Positions 41,501 to 48,420 of a stretch of 64,000 bases of DNA are shown here, piece after piece. This DNA is from Progne subis subis (lineage: Eukaryota; Chordata; Aves; Passeriformes; Hirundinidae), in NCBI GenBank assembly GCA_022316685.1, contig JAKJHU010000030.1, positions 4,595,058 to 4,659,057 of the forward strand, written 5' to 3'. The position numbers and the translations under genes were made by a program. Under the pieces are notes generated by a model. The model was given only the letters and a program-made list of their open reading frames with translations. It had not been told where the DNA came from and ran no database searches. The first letter of the stretch is position 1, and each line of letters opens with the position of its first letter.

Positions 41501-44500
41501 TACTTTGAATCTGACAGAACTGGGAGGCTTCCTGTTGATGTCATCAGAAGTGAAGACTGCATCTGCAGGTGTTTTTGTATCTTTTCTGACCCCTGCATTT
41601 TAAATCCTGCTAACATGACTCAAAAACTGTAGACTAAAATGTTGCTATATTCTGTTAGTCTTCTGAATTGTTTACATTTTTGTAGTGGAGTCTTCTTACA
41701 GATTGTAACATAAACAAAGTGATTGTTTTCACATTCCTCTCTGATGAGGGACAATTGATGGACTTCTAGTCTGGCCAGTGGGATGGAGAGGTGTCAACCT
41801 TATTCTCCAATCCCTGGTCATTGTCCAGAATCTATATAAGAGAGGTCAAGTAAATAAACTTCCCTTCTTTTTGCTCTGAACTTGGCTGTGTAAGTATTAT
41901 TCTTTTTGTGTCCTCTAGCAAAACTAAAAGTTGAATTTTTCTGCTGTTGACAAATCCAAAAGTATGGCTCCAAGTCTTACTTTTACTGTATTCAGTATTT
42001 CCACCATCCCCATTTCAGTTCAAAAGAGGGTAAAAACAGGAACATTATTCCAGTAGGTCTTCAGATATTGTCTTCAGTATAATGAAGACACTTATATAAT
42101 TTTTAATAATTTCATTTTCCTGAATATTCTACAATTTCAGCCTTGCAAGACAAGGAGAATGCACTTAAATTTAATGTATTGGCCAATAGTAGCAAAGGTG
42201 TTGCAACACATATCTTTTTTCTTTTTCTTAAGTTGATAGCATTGTACTGTGCTAGTGAGGAATAACGTTAAAGACAGGTTGTGCACAGTGTACAGCCAGG
42301 CAGTATCTTGAGCCAAACCCCTGTGGCCTAACCTAAATACAGATAGCTTGTTCTCAGATAAGGAAGCAATCTGAGATAACATGCATGACAAGTCAGGACT
42401 AGACCTGATGGTGTTTGTCTGGCTCTAGTTCTGCCAACATTTATTCCTTAGTACTTGTGGTTGATGTGGTGACTGATACATCACAGGCAAGGTAGCCCAA
42501 GATCATTCCTAGGAAATGCTGCCAATGCTGAAAGCAAGGCTTTCATGCCTTATTTGGATCACAGGCTCATGGCCCAATGCAATTGCAGTGCCCTCGACCT
42601 ATAGATGTTTGGGCACTGATTAAATAGGGGAATTTACCAAAGTGTCTAACCCATTTTGAAATCAACAGATAATCCTCTTACTAATGTCAATAGGCAATCA
42701 GATCCAGAAATATCAATTCTGCAAGTGTTAACACAATTAGGAAAATAAATTAATTAGAAACAAGCTATAGTCAGCCTCATGTTTGGTTTGACACTGACAA
42801 GGATCAATCTCGAGATAGGACTAGATATAATACATGATGAAAATATTTTATTGTTTCAAAGGACTTATTAAAAACAATTAATTTGTTATTGGCTGAAGTA
42901 TAAGCTCTTTAGGAATATGCAGGTAACATGTTTTTAATTTCCCAAGGATATAATCCTCTGTAGTCCCATATAACAGCAAGAAATGTCAACAGTGGTTGAT
43001 TAATAGATCAAATGCTTATGATCTTATTAATGTGTGTTTTATTACTTACTGCATCTGTACATTATATACCTTCCCCTGGTTTTCAGAGAGATTTTTTTAG
43101 ACAGTCTTATTTTCATTTGAAATCAGTTGCACTTTCTTATGTGCACATTATAGGCTAGGGTGTAGCATGTACAATACTATAGCTTAGATTTTTGTGTCAG
43201 AAATAATTTGGTTTCATTTCTTTCCATGCCCTTTCTCCTGCAGCACAGTCTAAATTATGACTAGAAAAAGCTGCATTAGAATTGCAACTGGAGGTTAAGT
43301 GCACTAAAAATTGGTCCAAAACTTGTATTTATGTTGGTTTTGTTTATGGTAATAAACACTATAAATAAAACAGTATCTAGAGATTCCCAAAAGCAATATC
43401 AACACATATATACTTTAAAACATACAGTTACAAAGGCATCCAGAACAGGGAATAGGCAAACATTACCTGAGCTGCAACAATAAATGTGCCATTTCTTAGG
43501 AGGTAACAGAGAAACATATATACCTTTCAAACAAGAAGACAAACATCAGGGAAAACCTACAATGAGCTATGAGCAAAGGACAAAAAAGGCAAAGTAAGGA
43601 GATTGTTAAACCTGTCATGTTGAATCTTCCAGTTGTTTCCTTCCTTCATCCTAATTCACTTTCCTTTCCATCTTCATTCTCCATAGTCTCCTGTTACTTT
43701 TTTCCTAATTATTTTCAAACCAAGTATTTTGTCTGCCAAAATTTTAAGAAATTGCTCAGTAATCTATACTTACAAAAATAAATGAGAAAACAATGGTTTC
43801 CAAAATGGTTTTTTGCTTTTTTTTGCTCCATTGCTGCATGATGAAAATACTGACCAAGACTTATAAGCATACTTACTAACATTTCTTCTGTTATACATGG
43901 AGGTTCTGAAAAGAAGATAGTAAATATATGTTATCCAAGCAATATAGTCAATCTGGTTCACTACAATATAACAAAAAGTAGTGATGCATGACAACTGTCC
44001 TGGGTATTCCGAAATAAAATAACTTGGGCTGAAGAAATAAAATAACCTAAGAATATGCTTAAATGTTGACCCATGCATGAAAAGATTAACTATCACAAGA
44101 ATTATTTAAATATAAGTATTACTTAAAGATATTATATCTTATACTTATCAGTTAACTTCGTGTCAGCTTTCCTCTGCATAACCGATAACTAGAAGCTTGG
44201 TGGTTTAATGAAAATACAGATTTGTATGAGACTCTCAAAGCTGTAAACAGCAAATATTACAAATCATGTGATAAAAATATACAATTGTGTTCTCAAATAA
44301 TCAGCTCTCGTTCATTTTAGGACAATATCCTGTCTTTAATGACGCCATTTGAAGGGAGTAAAGTTCTCTCTTCGGAGCGATGAGTTCTGCCGGGCAAGTT
44401 TACACCCGTCAGTTCCAAATGCTCCTTTTGCGCCATCGTCTCTGTACCTGAGGCGGCCACCGAGGGGCCCGAGCCCCGTACGAGCCAGCCCGGCCCTGCG

Positions 44501-44542
44501 GGGGGAACGCGACGTACCGGTGGTGAGTCTCTTGGAGCGCAT
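160..44542 (-). CDS. RGS22: RGS22, regulator of G-protein signalling 22 (19 exons, 3' end off window)
   Basis: RGS22 is a large multi-RGS-domain protein of testis and ciliated cells, reported to bind Galpha subunits (family knowledge). Coding exons, in transcript order: 44518-44542, 43877-43905, 40943-41005, 32054-32272, 28214-28299, 26143-26317, 25525-25696, 23893-24521, 23191-23352, 22111-22282, 20377-20450, 19772-19877, 17778-17903, 16120-16221, 9541-9735, 4812-4904, 4173-4321, 935-1097, 160-318. All introns are GT-AG and every phase agrees except for one extra base in the eighth exon. The product is about 966 residues here, against about 1260 in human, so the C-terminus lies left of the window. 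Diagnostic strings are MRSKRLTT at the N-terminus, [29 protein letters not shown] and [21 protein letters not shown]-like blocks lie at about residues 430-580, 650-775 and 835-960. Identification rests on remembered similarity to mammalian RGS22 plus synteny with FBXO43. Confidence 0.93.
935..1097 (-). CDS. RGS22: RGS22 exon 18
   Basis: 163 nt completing a Ser codon, then [16 protein letters not shown] and [17 protein letters not shown], matching human MDLMCWTDIEQFRR and KKYFFGPNSPA. Acceptor AAATTTGTAG; donor GTAGCA. RGS domain core. Confidence 0.94.
2790..2860. repeat. A-rich (AAAC)n simple repeat
   Basis: A run of AAACC and AAAC units followed by impure poly-A. Low-complexity, intronic. 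Confidence 0.9.
3145..3176. repeat. (TA)n/(CA)n impure simple repeat
   Basis: Two short TATATA runs separated by TGTGTGCA, followed by CACACAG. Intronic. Confidence 0.85.
4173..4321 (-). CDS. RGS22: RGS22 exon 17
   Basis: 149 nt, phase 0 in, AG left over, acceptor AATTTCTCCCCCCAG, donor GTACGT. The first half is a divergent linker. The second half, [20 protein letters not shown], begins the next RGS domain and aligns with human FSDLLNNKLEFEHFRQFLET. Confidence 0.92.
4812..4904 (-). CDS. RGS22: RGS22 exon 16
   Basis: 31 codons, phase 0-0, acceptor ending TTTTTATTAG, donor GTAAGA. It encodes [20 protein letters not shown] and then [12 protein letters not shown] second, stronger-looking donor (CAA|GTGAGT) sits 24 nt inside the exon, in frame. 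Confidence 0.92.
6980..7850 (+). mobile_element. Ancient degenerate CR1/L3-like LINE fragment
   Basis: Scattered but ordered remnants of a CR1-clade 3' ORF2 region: a GGAGTTCCTATTGGAGTCTC start, CTTGGAATCATTGTAGATGG, GAATTATTAGGAATGGACAA, CCTTGAGTATTGCTTGC and GGTATGGAACAAC. The order matches the old amniote CR1/L3 consensus from memory. Many indels and substitutions point to great age. Lies in an RGS22 intron. Confidence 0.65.
8328..8770 (-). mobile_element. CR1 LINE, 3' end, antisense orientation
   Basis: Contains the typical reversed CR1 3' segment: AGAAGGGACCTACAAGGATC, ATTGAGTCCAACTCCTG and GCCTGGGGAGCCTGTTCCAG, then CCAACCTAAACCTCC. It is 5'-truncated as usual for CR1. Minus orientation, so sense with RGS22 transcription. 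Confidence 0.9.
9454..9500. repeat. T47 homopolymer
   Basis: 47 consecutive T on the plus strand, that is A47 in the RGS22 pre-mRNA, about 40 nt after the exon 15 donor. No retroposed sequence or duplicated flank was recognised beside it. Confidence 0.97.
9541..9735 (-). CDS. RGS22: RGS22 exon 15 (RGS domain, C-terminal half)
   Basis: 65 codons, phase 0-0. Acceptor CTGTTTTATTGTAG, donor GTAGTA. It contains [17 protein letters not shown], then [20 protein letters not shown] and EPWMKMV, which matches human YLFATYVAPSATLDIGL and FEDLFDTAEEY. A 47-nt T run on the plus strand begins 40 nt downstream of the donor in the transcript. Confidence 0.94.
9736..16119. other. RGS22 intron (6.4 kb) between exons 14 and 15
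   Basis: Holds the LTR-like element at 12.24-12.93 kb. A 9-bp unit ending CTAGAGAA is repeated three times near 10.30 kb. The remainder is AT-rich and unremarkable; no exon with fitting splice sites and phase was found in it. Confidence 0.6.
12238..12925 (+). mobile_element. LTR-like element in RGS22 intron, antisense to the gene
   Basis: A GC-richer block with promoter-like order: TTATAAGG near 12619, a CT-rich initiator-like stretch, then AATAAA near 12714. It begins TGTGGC and a matching end GCTACA occurs at 12920-12925. The flanks, ATAAGAATC (12229-12237) and AGAAGAATC (12926-12934), agree at 8 of 9 positions. The left edge is good. The right edge is uncertain; an alternative end is the ACA at 12779. 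No internal viral genes are seen. Confidence 0.6.
16120..16221 (-). CDS. RGS22: RGS22 exon 14 (RGS domain, middle)
   Basis: 34 codons, phase 0-0, acceptor TTTTTCATCTCTAG, donor GTAAGT. It encodes [20 protein letters not shown] and then [14 protein letters not shown]. The [12 protein letters not shown] block is typical of the core RGS helices and is almost the same as in human. Confidence 0.94.
17778..17903 (-). CDS. RGS22: RGS22 exon 13 (start of an RGS domain)
   Basis: 42 codons, phase 0-0. Acceptor TTTATTTGTCCAG, donor GTATGA. It contains [20 protein letters not shown] and FCEKSGNK, the opening helices of an RGS fold, and is collinear with human MENLLQSLYVENRAGFFF. Confidence 0.94.
19772..19877 (-). 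CDS. RGS22: RGS22 exon 12 (linker)
   Basis: 106 nt finishing a Trp codon and then 35 codons, including KYTYAELLH, which corresponds loosely to human RRYAYTEEPR. The acceptor is TTGTTTGTGATCCAG and the donor GTAAGT. It ends in phase 0. Confidence 0.82.
20377..20450 (-). CDS. RGS22: RGS22 exon 11 (divergent linker)
   Basis: 74 nt, phase 0 in, two bases out, encoding [20 protein letters not shown] and SSRI. Sequence similarity to mammals is weak. Support comes from the acceptor (TTTCTGTTTGAAG), the GTAAGT donor and exact phase fit between exons 10 and 12. A second AG two bases further in would break the phase. Confidence 0.72.
22111..22282 (-). CDS. RGS22: RGS22 exon 10
   Basis: 172 nt completing Trp and continuing [20 protein letters not shown], then [10 protein letters not shown] and [14 protein letters not shown]. 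It matches human APRFCVTHS and KDIDPFPQMATLLPL. Entry phase must be 1 base; the other frames have stops. The donor is GTAAGT. Confidence 0.92.
23191..23352 (-). CDS. RGS22: RGS22 exon 9
   Basis: 162 nt that finish an Arg codon and then encode [19 protein letters not shown], followed by [10 protein letters not shown] and [10 protein letters not shown]. It is nearly collinear with human KMKKCYLVSNGDYYLS and LKPLLLYW. The acceptor is TTGTTAACTGCAG and the donor GTATGA. Two bases of a Trp codon are left over. Confidence 0.93.
23893..24521 (-). CDS. RGS22: RGS22 exon 8 with a one-base frameshift
   Basis: Largest exon (629 nt). The acceptor is TTTCCTTTCCCCTTCAG and the donor GTACTT. The upstream part reads in one frame from [11 protein letters not shown] through RVYLHPKW to a TGA at 24229-24231. 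The downstream part reads in the +1 frame, open from 24248, and holds the highly conserved [20 protein letters not shown] and [11 protein letters not shown]. Flanking exon phases demand 3n+1 nt but the exon is 3n+2. One base is therefore extra, most simply in the four-T run at 24237-24240. It may be an assembly or base-calling error, a polymorphism, or a real lesion. Confidence 0.88.
25525..25696 (-). CDS. RGS22: RGS22 exon 7
   Basis: 172 nt, phase 0 in and phase 1 out, acceptor CTCCTTTTCCTAG, donor GTAAGT. The start, [15 protein letters not shown], matches human ASYTQTKDWFALAKQ. The rest is a polar, fast-evolving linker with little visible similarity. Confidence 0.9.
25960..26036 (-). mobile_element. 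CR1 3'-end fragment
   Basis: A short reversed CR1 tail containing GGTTTAGGTTGAAAGGGACC and TTGAAGATCATCT, then loss of similarity. Sits about 100 bp from RGS22 exon 6. Confidence 0.75.
26143..26317 (-). CDS. RGS22: RGS22 exon 6
   Basis: 175 nt completing an Arg codon and then encoding [20 protein letters not shown] and [10 protein letters not shown], with a Pro/Glu/Asp/Ser-rich segment between. It aligns with human LAKLVSQVRWSKSG and [10 protein letters not shown]. The acceptor is ATTTAATTTCAG and the donor GTAAAA. Confidence 0.92.
26463..26532 (-). mobile_element. CR1 3'-end fragment
   Basis: The reversed tail AAAGGGACCCAGAAGGATCA followed by TTGAGTCCAGCTC is diagnostic for CR1. Similarity fades after about 70 bp. 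Confidence 0.75.
28214..28299 (-). CDS. RGS22: RGS22 exon 5
   Basis: 86 nt, phase 0 entry, two bases (AG) left over. It encodes [20 protein letters not shown] and then ESDCYFEY, matching the human stretch [20 protein letters not shown]. The acceptor is TTTTTTAATAG and the donor GTATTG, which is a weak donor. Confidence 0.92.
28300..32053. other. RGS22 intron (3.8 kb) between exons 4 and 5
   Basis: Contains the foldback element at 29.8 kb. Otherwise AT-rich sequence without a recognisable feature. Confidence 0.55.
29799..29901. repeat. Foldback (palindromic) MITE-like element
   Basis: About 103 bp whose two ends are inverted copies: CCCAATCCAGCAAAGC at the left, and GCTTTGCTGAACTGGG at the right. 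Inner arms repeat AGCATGTGTTTAA and its diverged complement. This resembles an old palindromic amniote repeat known in turtles, crocodiles and birds (from memory, family name uncertain). Confidence 0.6.
32054..32272 (-). CDS. RGS22: RGS22 exon 4
   Basis: 73 codons, phase 0-0, acceptor TTCTTTTGTAG, donor GTAAGC. It starts [19 protein letters not shown], aligning with human TFSEAIRFNADYGVFEVAN, and contains [13 protein letters not shown]. The second half is less conserved. Confidence 0.92.
34620..35122 (+). mobile_element. CR1 LINE, diverged 3' portion
   Basis: Runs from a diverged CTGGAATGCTGCATCCAGTT motif through TTTACAAGGAGATTGCTGG to the 3' end AATCTGTGATTCTGT, the terminal CR1 octamer context. 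Diverged relative to the other copies, hence older. In the 8.7-kb RGS22 intron. Confidence 0.8.
35508..35553. repeat. A46 homopolymer
   Basis: 46 consecutive A on the plus strand in the 8.7-kb RGS22 intron, which reads as poly-U in the pre-mRNA. No clear retrocopy body was seen upstream. Confidence 0.97.
40165..40744 (+). mobile_element. CR1 LINE, 3' portion
   Basis: Strong CR1 landmarks in order: CTTGGTGGACAACAAGCTG, CATGAGCCAGCAGTG, TATGAGGAAAGGCTGAGGGA, GGAAGAACTTCTTTACTG, AACAGGCTGCCCAGAGATGT and the terminus TTCTGTGATTCTG. Fairly well preserved. Ends about 200 bp before RGS22 exon 3. Confidence 0.92.
40943..41005 (-). CDS. RGS22: RGS22 exon 3
   Basis: 21 codons, phase 0 to phase 0, acceptor CTCTCTACAG and donor GTAAGC. 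It encodes [21 protein letters not shown] split by the exon ends; the block [12 protein letters not shown] is essentially identical to mammalian RGS22. A CR1 copy ends about 200 bp downstream in the next intron. Confidence 0.93.
41681..41920 (+). mobile_element. Probable short solo LTR in RGS22 intron
   Basis: Starts TGTAGTGG and ends near CTAGCA. It holds a TATATAAG box at about 41833 followed by AAATAAAC about 20 nt later, the usual U3/R layout of avian ERVL-like LTRs. No target-site duplication could be found, so the edges are tentative. Confidence 0.5.
43877..43905 (-). CDS. RGS22: RGS22 exon 2, 29-nt microexon
   Basis: A pyrimidine-rich acceptor (TATCTTCTTTTCAG) and a GTAAGT donor bracket 29 nt. 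These finish a split Glu codon and then encode PPCITEEML. This matches human EPPTITEEE at the same place. Length 3n+2 exactly bridges phase 1 of exon 1 to phase 0 of exon 3. It is too short for ordinary ORF finding. Confidence 0.85.
44518..44542 (-). CDS. RGS22: RGS22 exon 1, coding part with start codon
   Basis: The ATG at 44542-44540 opens MRSKRLTT, which matches the mammalian N-terminus MPEKRLTA in position and in the KRLT core. The exon ends in phase 1 (8 codons plus G) at a GTACGT donor. It lies in a CpG island. The 5' untranslated part extends to the right into the minisatellite; no transcription start can be fixed from sequence. Confidence 0.85.
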
Positions 44543-44574
44543 CCCGGCTGCGGCACCCGCTGCCGCCGGCCGCG

Positions 44575-44908
44575 CCCGCACAGGTGAGGTCCCGGGGAGC
44601 AGCGGGAGCAGTGCCCGCACAGGTGAGGTCCCGGGGAGCAGCGGGAGCAGTGCCCGCACAGGTGAGGTCCCGGGGAGCAGTGCCCGCACAGGTGAGGTCC
44701 CGGGGAGCAGTGCCCGCACAGGTGAGGCCCCGCGGAGCAGCGGGAAGCAGTGCCCGCACAGGTGAGGTCCTGGGGAGCAGCGGGAGCAGTGCCCGCACAG
44801 GTGAGGTCCCGGGGAGCAGCGGGAGCGGTGCCCGCACAGGTGAGGTCCCGGGGAGCAGCGGGAGCGGTGCCCGCACAGGTGAGGCCCCGCGGAGCGGCGG
44901 GAGCAGCG
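44575..44908. repeat. GC-rich minisatellite, nine copies of a 39/30-bp unit
   Basis: Nine units, each opening CCCGCACAGGTGAGG. Seven are about 39-40 bp. Two adjacent ones are 30 bp, lacking an internal 9-bp CGGGAGCAG segment. The array begins 32 bp upstream of the RGS22 start codon, so it is promoter or 5' UTR. All three minus-strand frames are open through it, which is a by-product of the repeat and not evidence of coding. Every unit contains a consensus 5' splice site on the plus strand. Confidence 0.95.
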
Positions 44909-44921
44909 CCGGGGCCGCCGG

Positions 44922-44973
44922 GCCCGGCCGGGGCCTGTGACCGCCGCGCCCGGCCGGGGCCTGTGACCGCCGC
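44922..44973. repeat. 26-bp tandem duplication in CpG island
   Basis: Two identical adjacent 26-bp copies, each starting GCCCGGCCGGGGCCTGTGAC. They lie just upstream, relative to RGS22, of the minisatellite and next to the X-box-like motif. Confidence 0.9.
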
Positions 44974-44976
44974 GCC

Positions 44977-44990
44977 GTTGCCATGGCGCT
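44977..44990. promoter_or_regulatory. RFX X-box-like motif
   Basis: GTTGCCATGGCGCT has a perfect left half (GTTGCC) and a degenerate right half of the RFX palindrome GTTGCCATGGCAAC. It lies about 435 bp upstream of the RGS22 ATG in the CpG island. RFX factors drive ciliary and spermatid genes (established). That this site works here is inference. Confidence 0.4.
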
Positions 44991-46015
44991 GCAAACACGG
45001 GCCGGGCGCTCCCTCAGGGAGGACAGTCCCAAAGGAGACGCCTGAGTAGCAGAAATGCCAGGATACTTGTAGCCAGAAATTAAGCTAAACATTCCCAGGA
45101 TGTTAGTTTCTGCCTTGGCTCCGGCAACGTCACGTTTCTTGCGGGATCGGCGAAAGCTGTGTGTGAAGAAGGAATTCAGACTCCTATATGAGGATTTCAG
45201 AAGGATTTAGATGTTTCACAACTGGGATCTGAAAACCATCCTACCTAGCAAGTACCTTATCCTAGAACTGCATAAATCCTTCAGAATTTTTTGGCATGAA
45301 AGTTCACTCAAAGGTTCTCTGCCGCTGCTTTTTCCAGACCAACGCTGCTTTTAGTAGCTTGGCAAAAATCCCACTGGGATCAGTTGTACAAGATGTCATG
45401 GATGCAAGGTACATGAAGGGCTCCTTTGAGAAGCCTAATCCATCAGCTGGACTCAGGAAGTGCCCAAAAGGTGCTAAGACCTTGCTATTCCCAGAGAACT
45501 ATCGTTTGTGTCCCCTTTCACAGAGCAGAGTAGTATAATCCAGTTGTAACCCCCAATGGTGAAGAAAAGTTTTATTTTAACTCATACAAGACCCTGGTGG
45601 AATCCACGGTTAAGTAAAAACAGAACAAAATGCACATGCCCAGGGACTGCAGCTTGAAGTCCAGAAGCTGATGAGTGTTAATAATGAACAAGCAGCAAAT
45701 CTGTTACCATAGAGGCAGAGAAAATGGCTTCATCTCCTAGAAACACATGATATTTGGCACCCTCTATTCCAGATGTGCATTCCCACTCTGCGGGATGCTT
45801 GCCCAAATACAATCACTGATCTAGTTGCTAAATGCCAGAATAATACTTCTAATTGTCTTAATGGAATATTTTAAGCTGTGTGATTGGCTTTTAAGGGTGG
45901 TTTGGGTCAGGGTGGGGGACTTGGTAGTATCTCTTAAGGAGACAATAGTATTTCCAAAGACCTAAAAGATAAGATGAATGATGTGTTATTCAAGATAACA
46001 CATTTCGGGCAAATG

Positions 46016-46020
<5 letters not shown>

Positions 46021-46071
<51 letters not shown>
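46021..46071. repeat. (TA)25 microsatellite
   Basis: Fifty uninterrupted bases of alternating T and A in intergenic DNA. Likely length-polymorphic and prone to cruciform formation. Confidence 0.98.
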
Positions 46072-46075
<4 letters not shown>

Positions 46076-47854
46076 AGCATATTCAACAGAAGTAAAGAAT
46101 AAAATATGAAGATTCAGACAAGTTAACTATGGACAATTTAAATATCAGTATTCTGATGAAGTATTACCTGTTCTTACATTCTCTATATGCAGATTCTATT
46201 CAATAAGACATGACAAACAATAAGTTAACATTGAACATGTCCTGATACACATCCTAGTGTTGCGTATCAGGACATATTCTACCGTCACTATGAAATATTT
46301 CAATAGGTATACTTAATGTATATGTAAGAGAAATATGCGTAACAGCCCATAAAATGCGAAGTTAAATCTTTCCAACAGGTAGAAGAATTGCACTCCATTG
46401 TATTATGAGTGTGGATTGTCTCATATCTAAACTACTTCATATGATTTTAAATATTTAAGCTAACGTTCATTCCACTCATTTTCCCCCTGCCCCCCTTTCT
46501 TTCTGATATAGGTATCAAGATAGTCTGCAGTGTATAACTTTCTCCTTAACTTCCCTAATTACTTGCAATTTCTGAAGAAAAACAACAGAAACATGATGAA
46601 TGAGCCTGTTTTTAAAATTAGAAGTGGAAGCTACAAGATAGCTCAGAAAAAACTGAAGTGTGGAAATGAGTCAGTTAAGAAAAATAAAATTTTAAAAGGT
46701 TCTTTTCCTATCCTTCTGTCATCAGGTATATCTTGACATAAAACTCTTAGGTCTTTGTGCTGTTTCAATGTGTTTCAAAGATTACATTTAGGATTAAGCT
46801 CATCAAAAAATACACATTGTACTCTGTCATGGAGAATCTGTTAGCAGTCATCATCACTTTTTCATTATCTTAGTTAACAACACTCATTTAGGTCAAATAC
46901 CTTGTGTGTGTGCATTTCAGTCCTGATTTTATATTGCCAGTTAGAAGTTCACCAGCTAATGAAGCTGGGATATAAAGATCAAGTTCATTTTCCTCCTTTT
47001 TCACATTTTTTCTTTCCATGCTCTTATTTTATTTTAATTTTTATTATTATTTAGCTTAGCAGACCTGCAGGCCTACAGGATGAACAAGCTTCCTTGGAAC
47101 TCAGGTACAGACAAAGCATAAACTGGATTTCTTTACTAAATCCAAATGCACACTTGTGTTTGTAGGTGCTGATCTGTGCTTGATTCCTGGCAGTGATCCA
47201 TGAATTTTCATAAAATTAATTATGCATTCAAAAGGTAGCAAATATTCATAACGAAAATGCAGATACAGCTCTAGAGAGATACTCAGGGACAGCTATTGAT
47301 TTTCCATAGAAACACCCCATCTCAGATTTAAGTGGGCATTTCTTGCTGTAACACCTTTAATACCTAAATATTTTTACAGAAAACTGACTTTAGTTGAATA
47401 TAACTACAGTTTCTTTTTCAGATGGCTGCCAGAGAGATTTTAGTTTTGTATCTGTTAGCTGCAATCACATACACTGAAAACAGGTGCTAGGAAACCTATT
47501 TAAATATTGACTGCAGAAGTGCCAAAGTGGGAGTCAGATCACAAGAGGGAAGCACAAGTCCAGAGTCAGATAGCTGGCCCTTAAATGCCTTAAATTATTC
47601 TGTTGGCAAAACCACAGAGGCTGCCTGTGGTGATGGAACAGCCGCTGTGTTGAATCTGATAGTCCCAGTTTACAGGCACAGTTTAATGCAGTTCTGTGGC
47701 TGTCAGAAAAAATTAGTGCAAACACCTGAGGAAACTGTTATTGGGAATATGAGCAGCCAAAAATAATTTGAAAAGGAGAAAAATAATATTCCTGAAGATG
47801 GTCTAGGTTAAAAGCAAAAAAGCAAGTGCTTAAAAATAAAATAGGAGAGGTCAA

Positions 47855-48420
47855 TAACATCCTGGCCTATATCAGGAATAGTGTGGACAGCAGGACCAGG
47901 GCAGTGTTTGTGCCTCTGTACTGGGCAGAGGTGAGGCCACACCTCAAGTGCTGTGTCCACTTCTGAGCCCCTCAACACAAGGACATTGAAGTGTTGGAGA
48001 GTGTCCAGAGAAGGGCAGTGGAGCTGGGGAATGGTTTAGAGCACAAGTCCTGTGAGGAGCAGCTGAGGGTGCTGGAGTTGTTTATCCTGAAACAAAGGAG
48101 GCTCAGGGAAAACCTTATCACTCCCTACAACAACCTGAAAGGAGGTTGTATGTAGTGACCTGGGGGTTGGTCTCTTCTCCCAGGTATCAGTTAATAGAAC
48201 GAGAGTAAATGGCCTTAAGTTGTGCCAGAGGAGTTTTAGATCGGCTGTTAGGAAAAAATTCTTCACCAAAAGGATTGTCAAGCACTAGAACAAGCTACAC
48301 AGAGAAGTAGTTGAGTCACTGTCCCTGAAGGTATTTAAGGGACTTGTGGATGTGGTGCTTAGGGACATGGACTTTGCAGTGCCAGGTTAATGGCTGCACT
48401 TTTTCAACAATTCTATGATT
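47855..48420 (+). mobile_element. CR1 LINE, 3' portion
   Basis: Ordered CR1 landmarks: AACATCCTGGCCTATATCAG, ACTGGGCAGAGGTGAGGCC, TGTCCAGAGAAGGGCAGTGG, AAATTCTTCACC and the terminus TTCTATGATTAC. Intergenic, between RGS22 and FBXO43. Confidence 0.92.

Larger units (their letters stand above)
41006..44517. other. RGS22 introns 1 and 2
   Basis: Contain the 29-nt microexon and the probable LTR at 41.7-41.9 kb. The rest is AT-rich. The change to CpG-rich sequence near 44.34 kb marks the promoter island. Confidence 0.55.
44340..45140 (-). promoter_or_regulatory. RGS22: CpG-rich promoter region of RGS22
   Basis: The only strongly GC- and CpG-rich stretch in an otherwise AT-rich window. It spans RGS22 exon 1 and several hundred bases upstream, as expected of a CpG-island promoter. 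No TATA box was seen near the start codon. It contains the minisatellite, a 26-bp duplication and an X-box-like motif. Edges are approximate. Confidence 0.7.

Noticed and set aside
44317..44998. Long open frames on both strands across the CpG island
   Set aside because: They follow the 39-bp repeat, which lacks stops in several frames; the products are repetitive Pro/Gly/Ala/Cys strings. The real RGS22 start exon lies inside them.
45296..45538. 80-codon plus-strand frame near the RGS22 promoter
   Set aside because: No recognisable domain and no splice or conservation evidence; could belong to a divergent non-coding transcript but this cannot be shown.
47527..47766. 79-codon plus-strand frame just before a CR1 copy
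   Set aside because: No similarity to anything known; length expected by chance.
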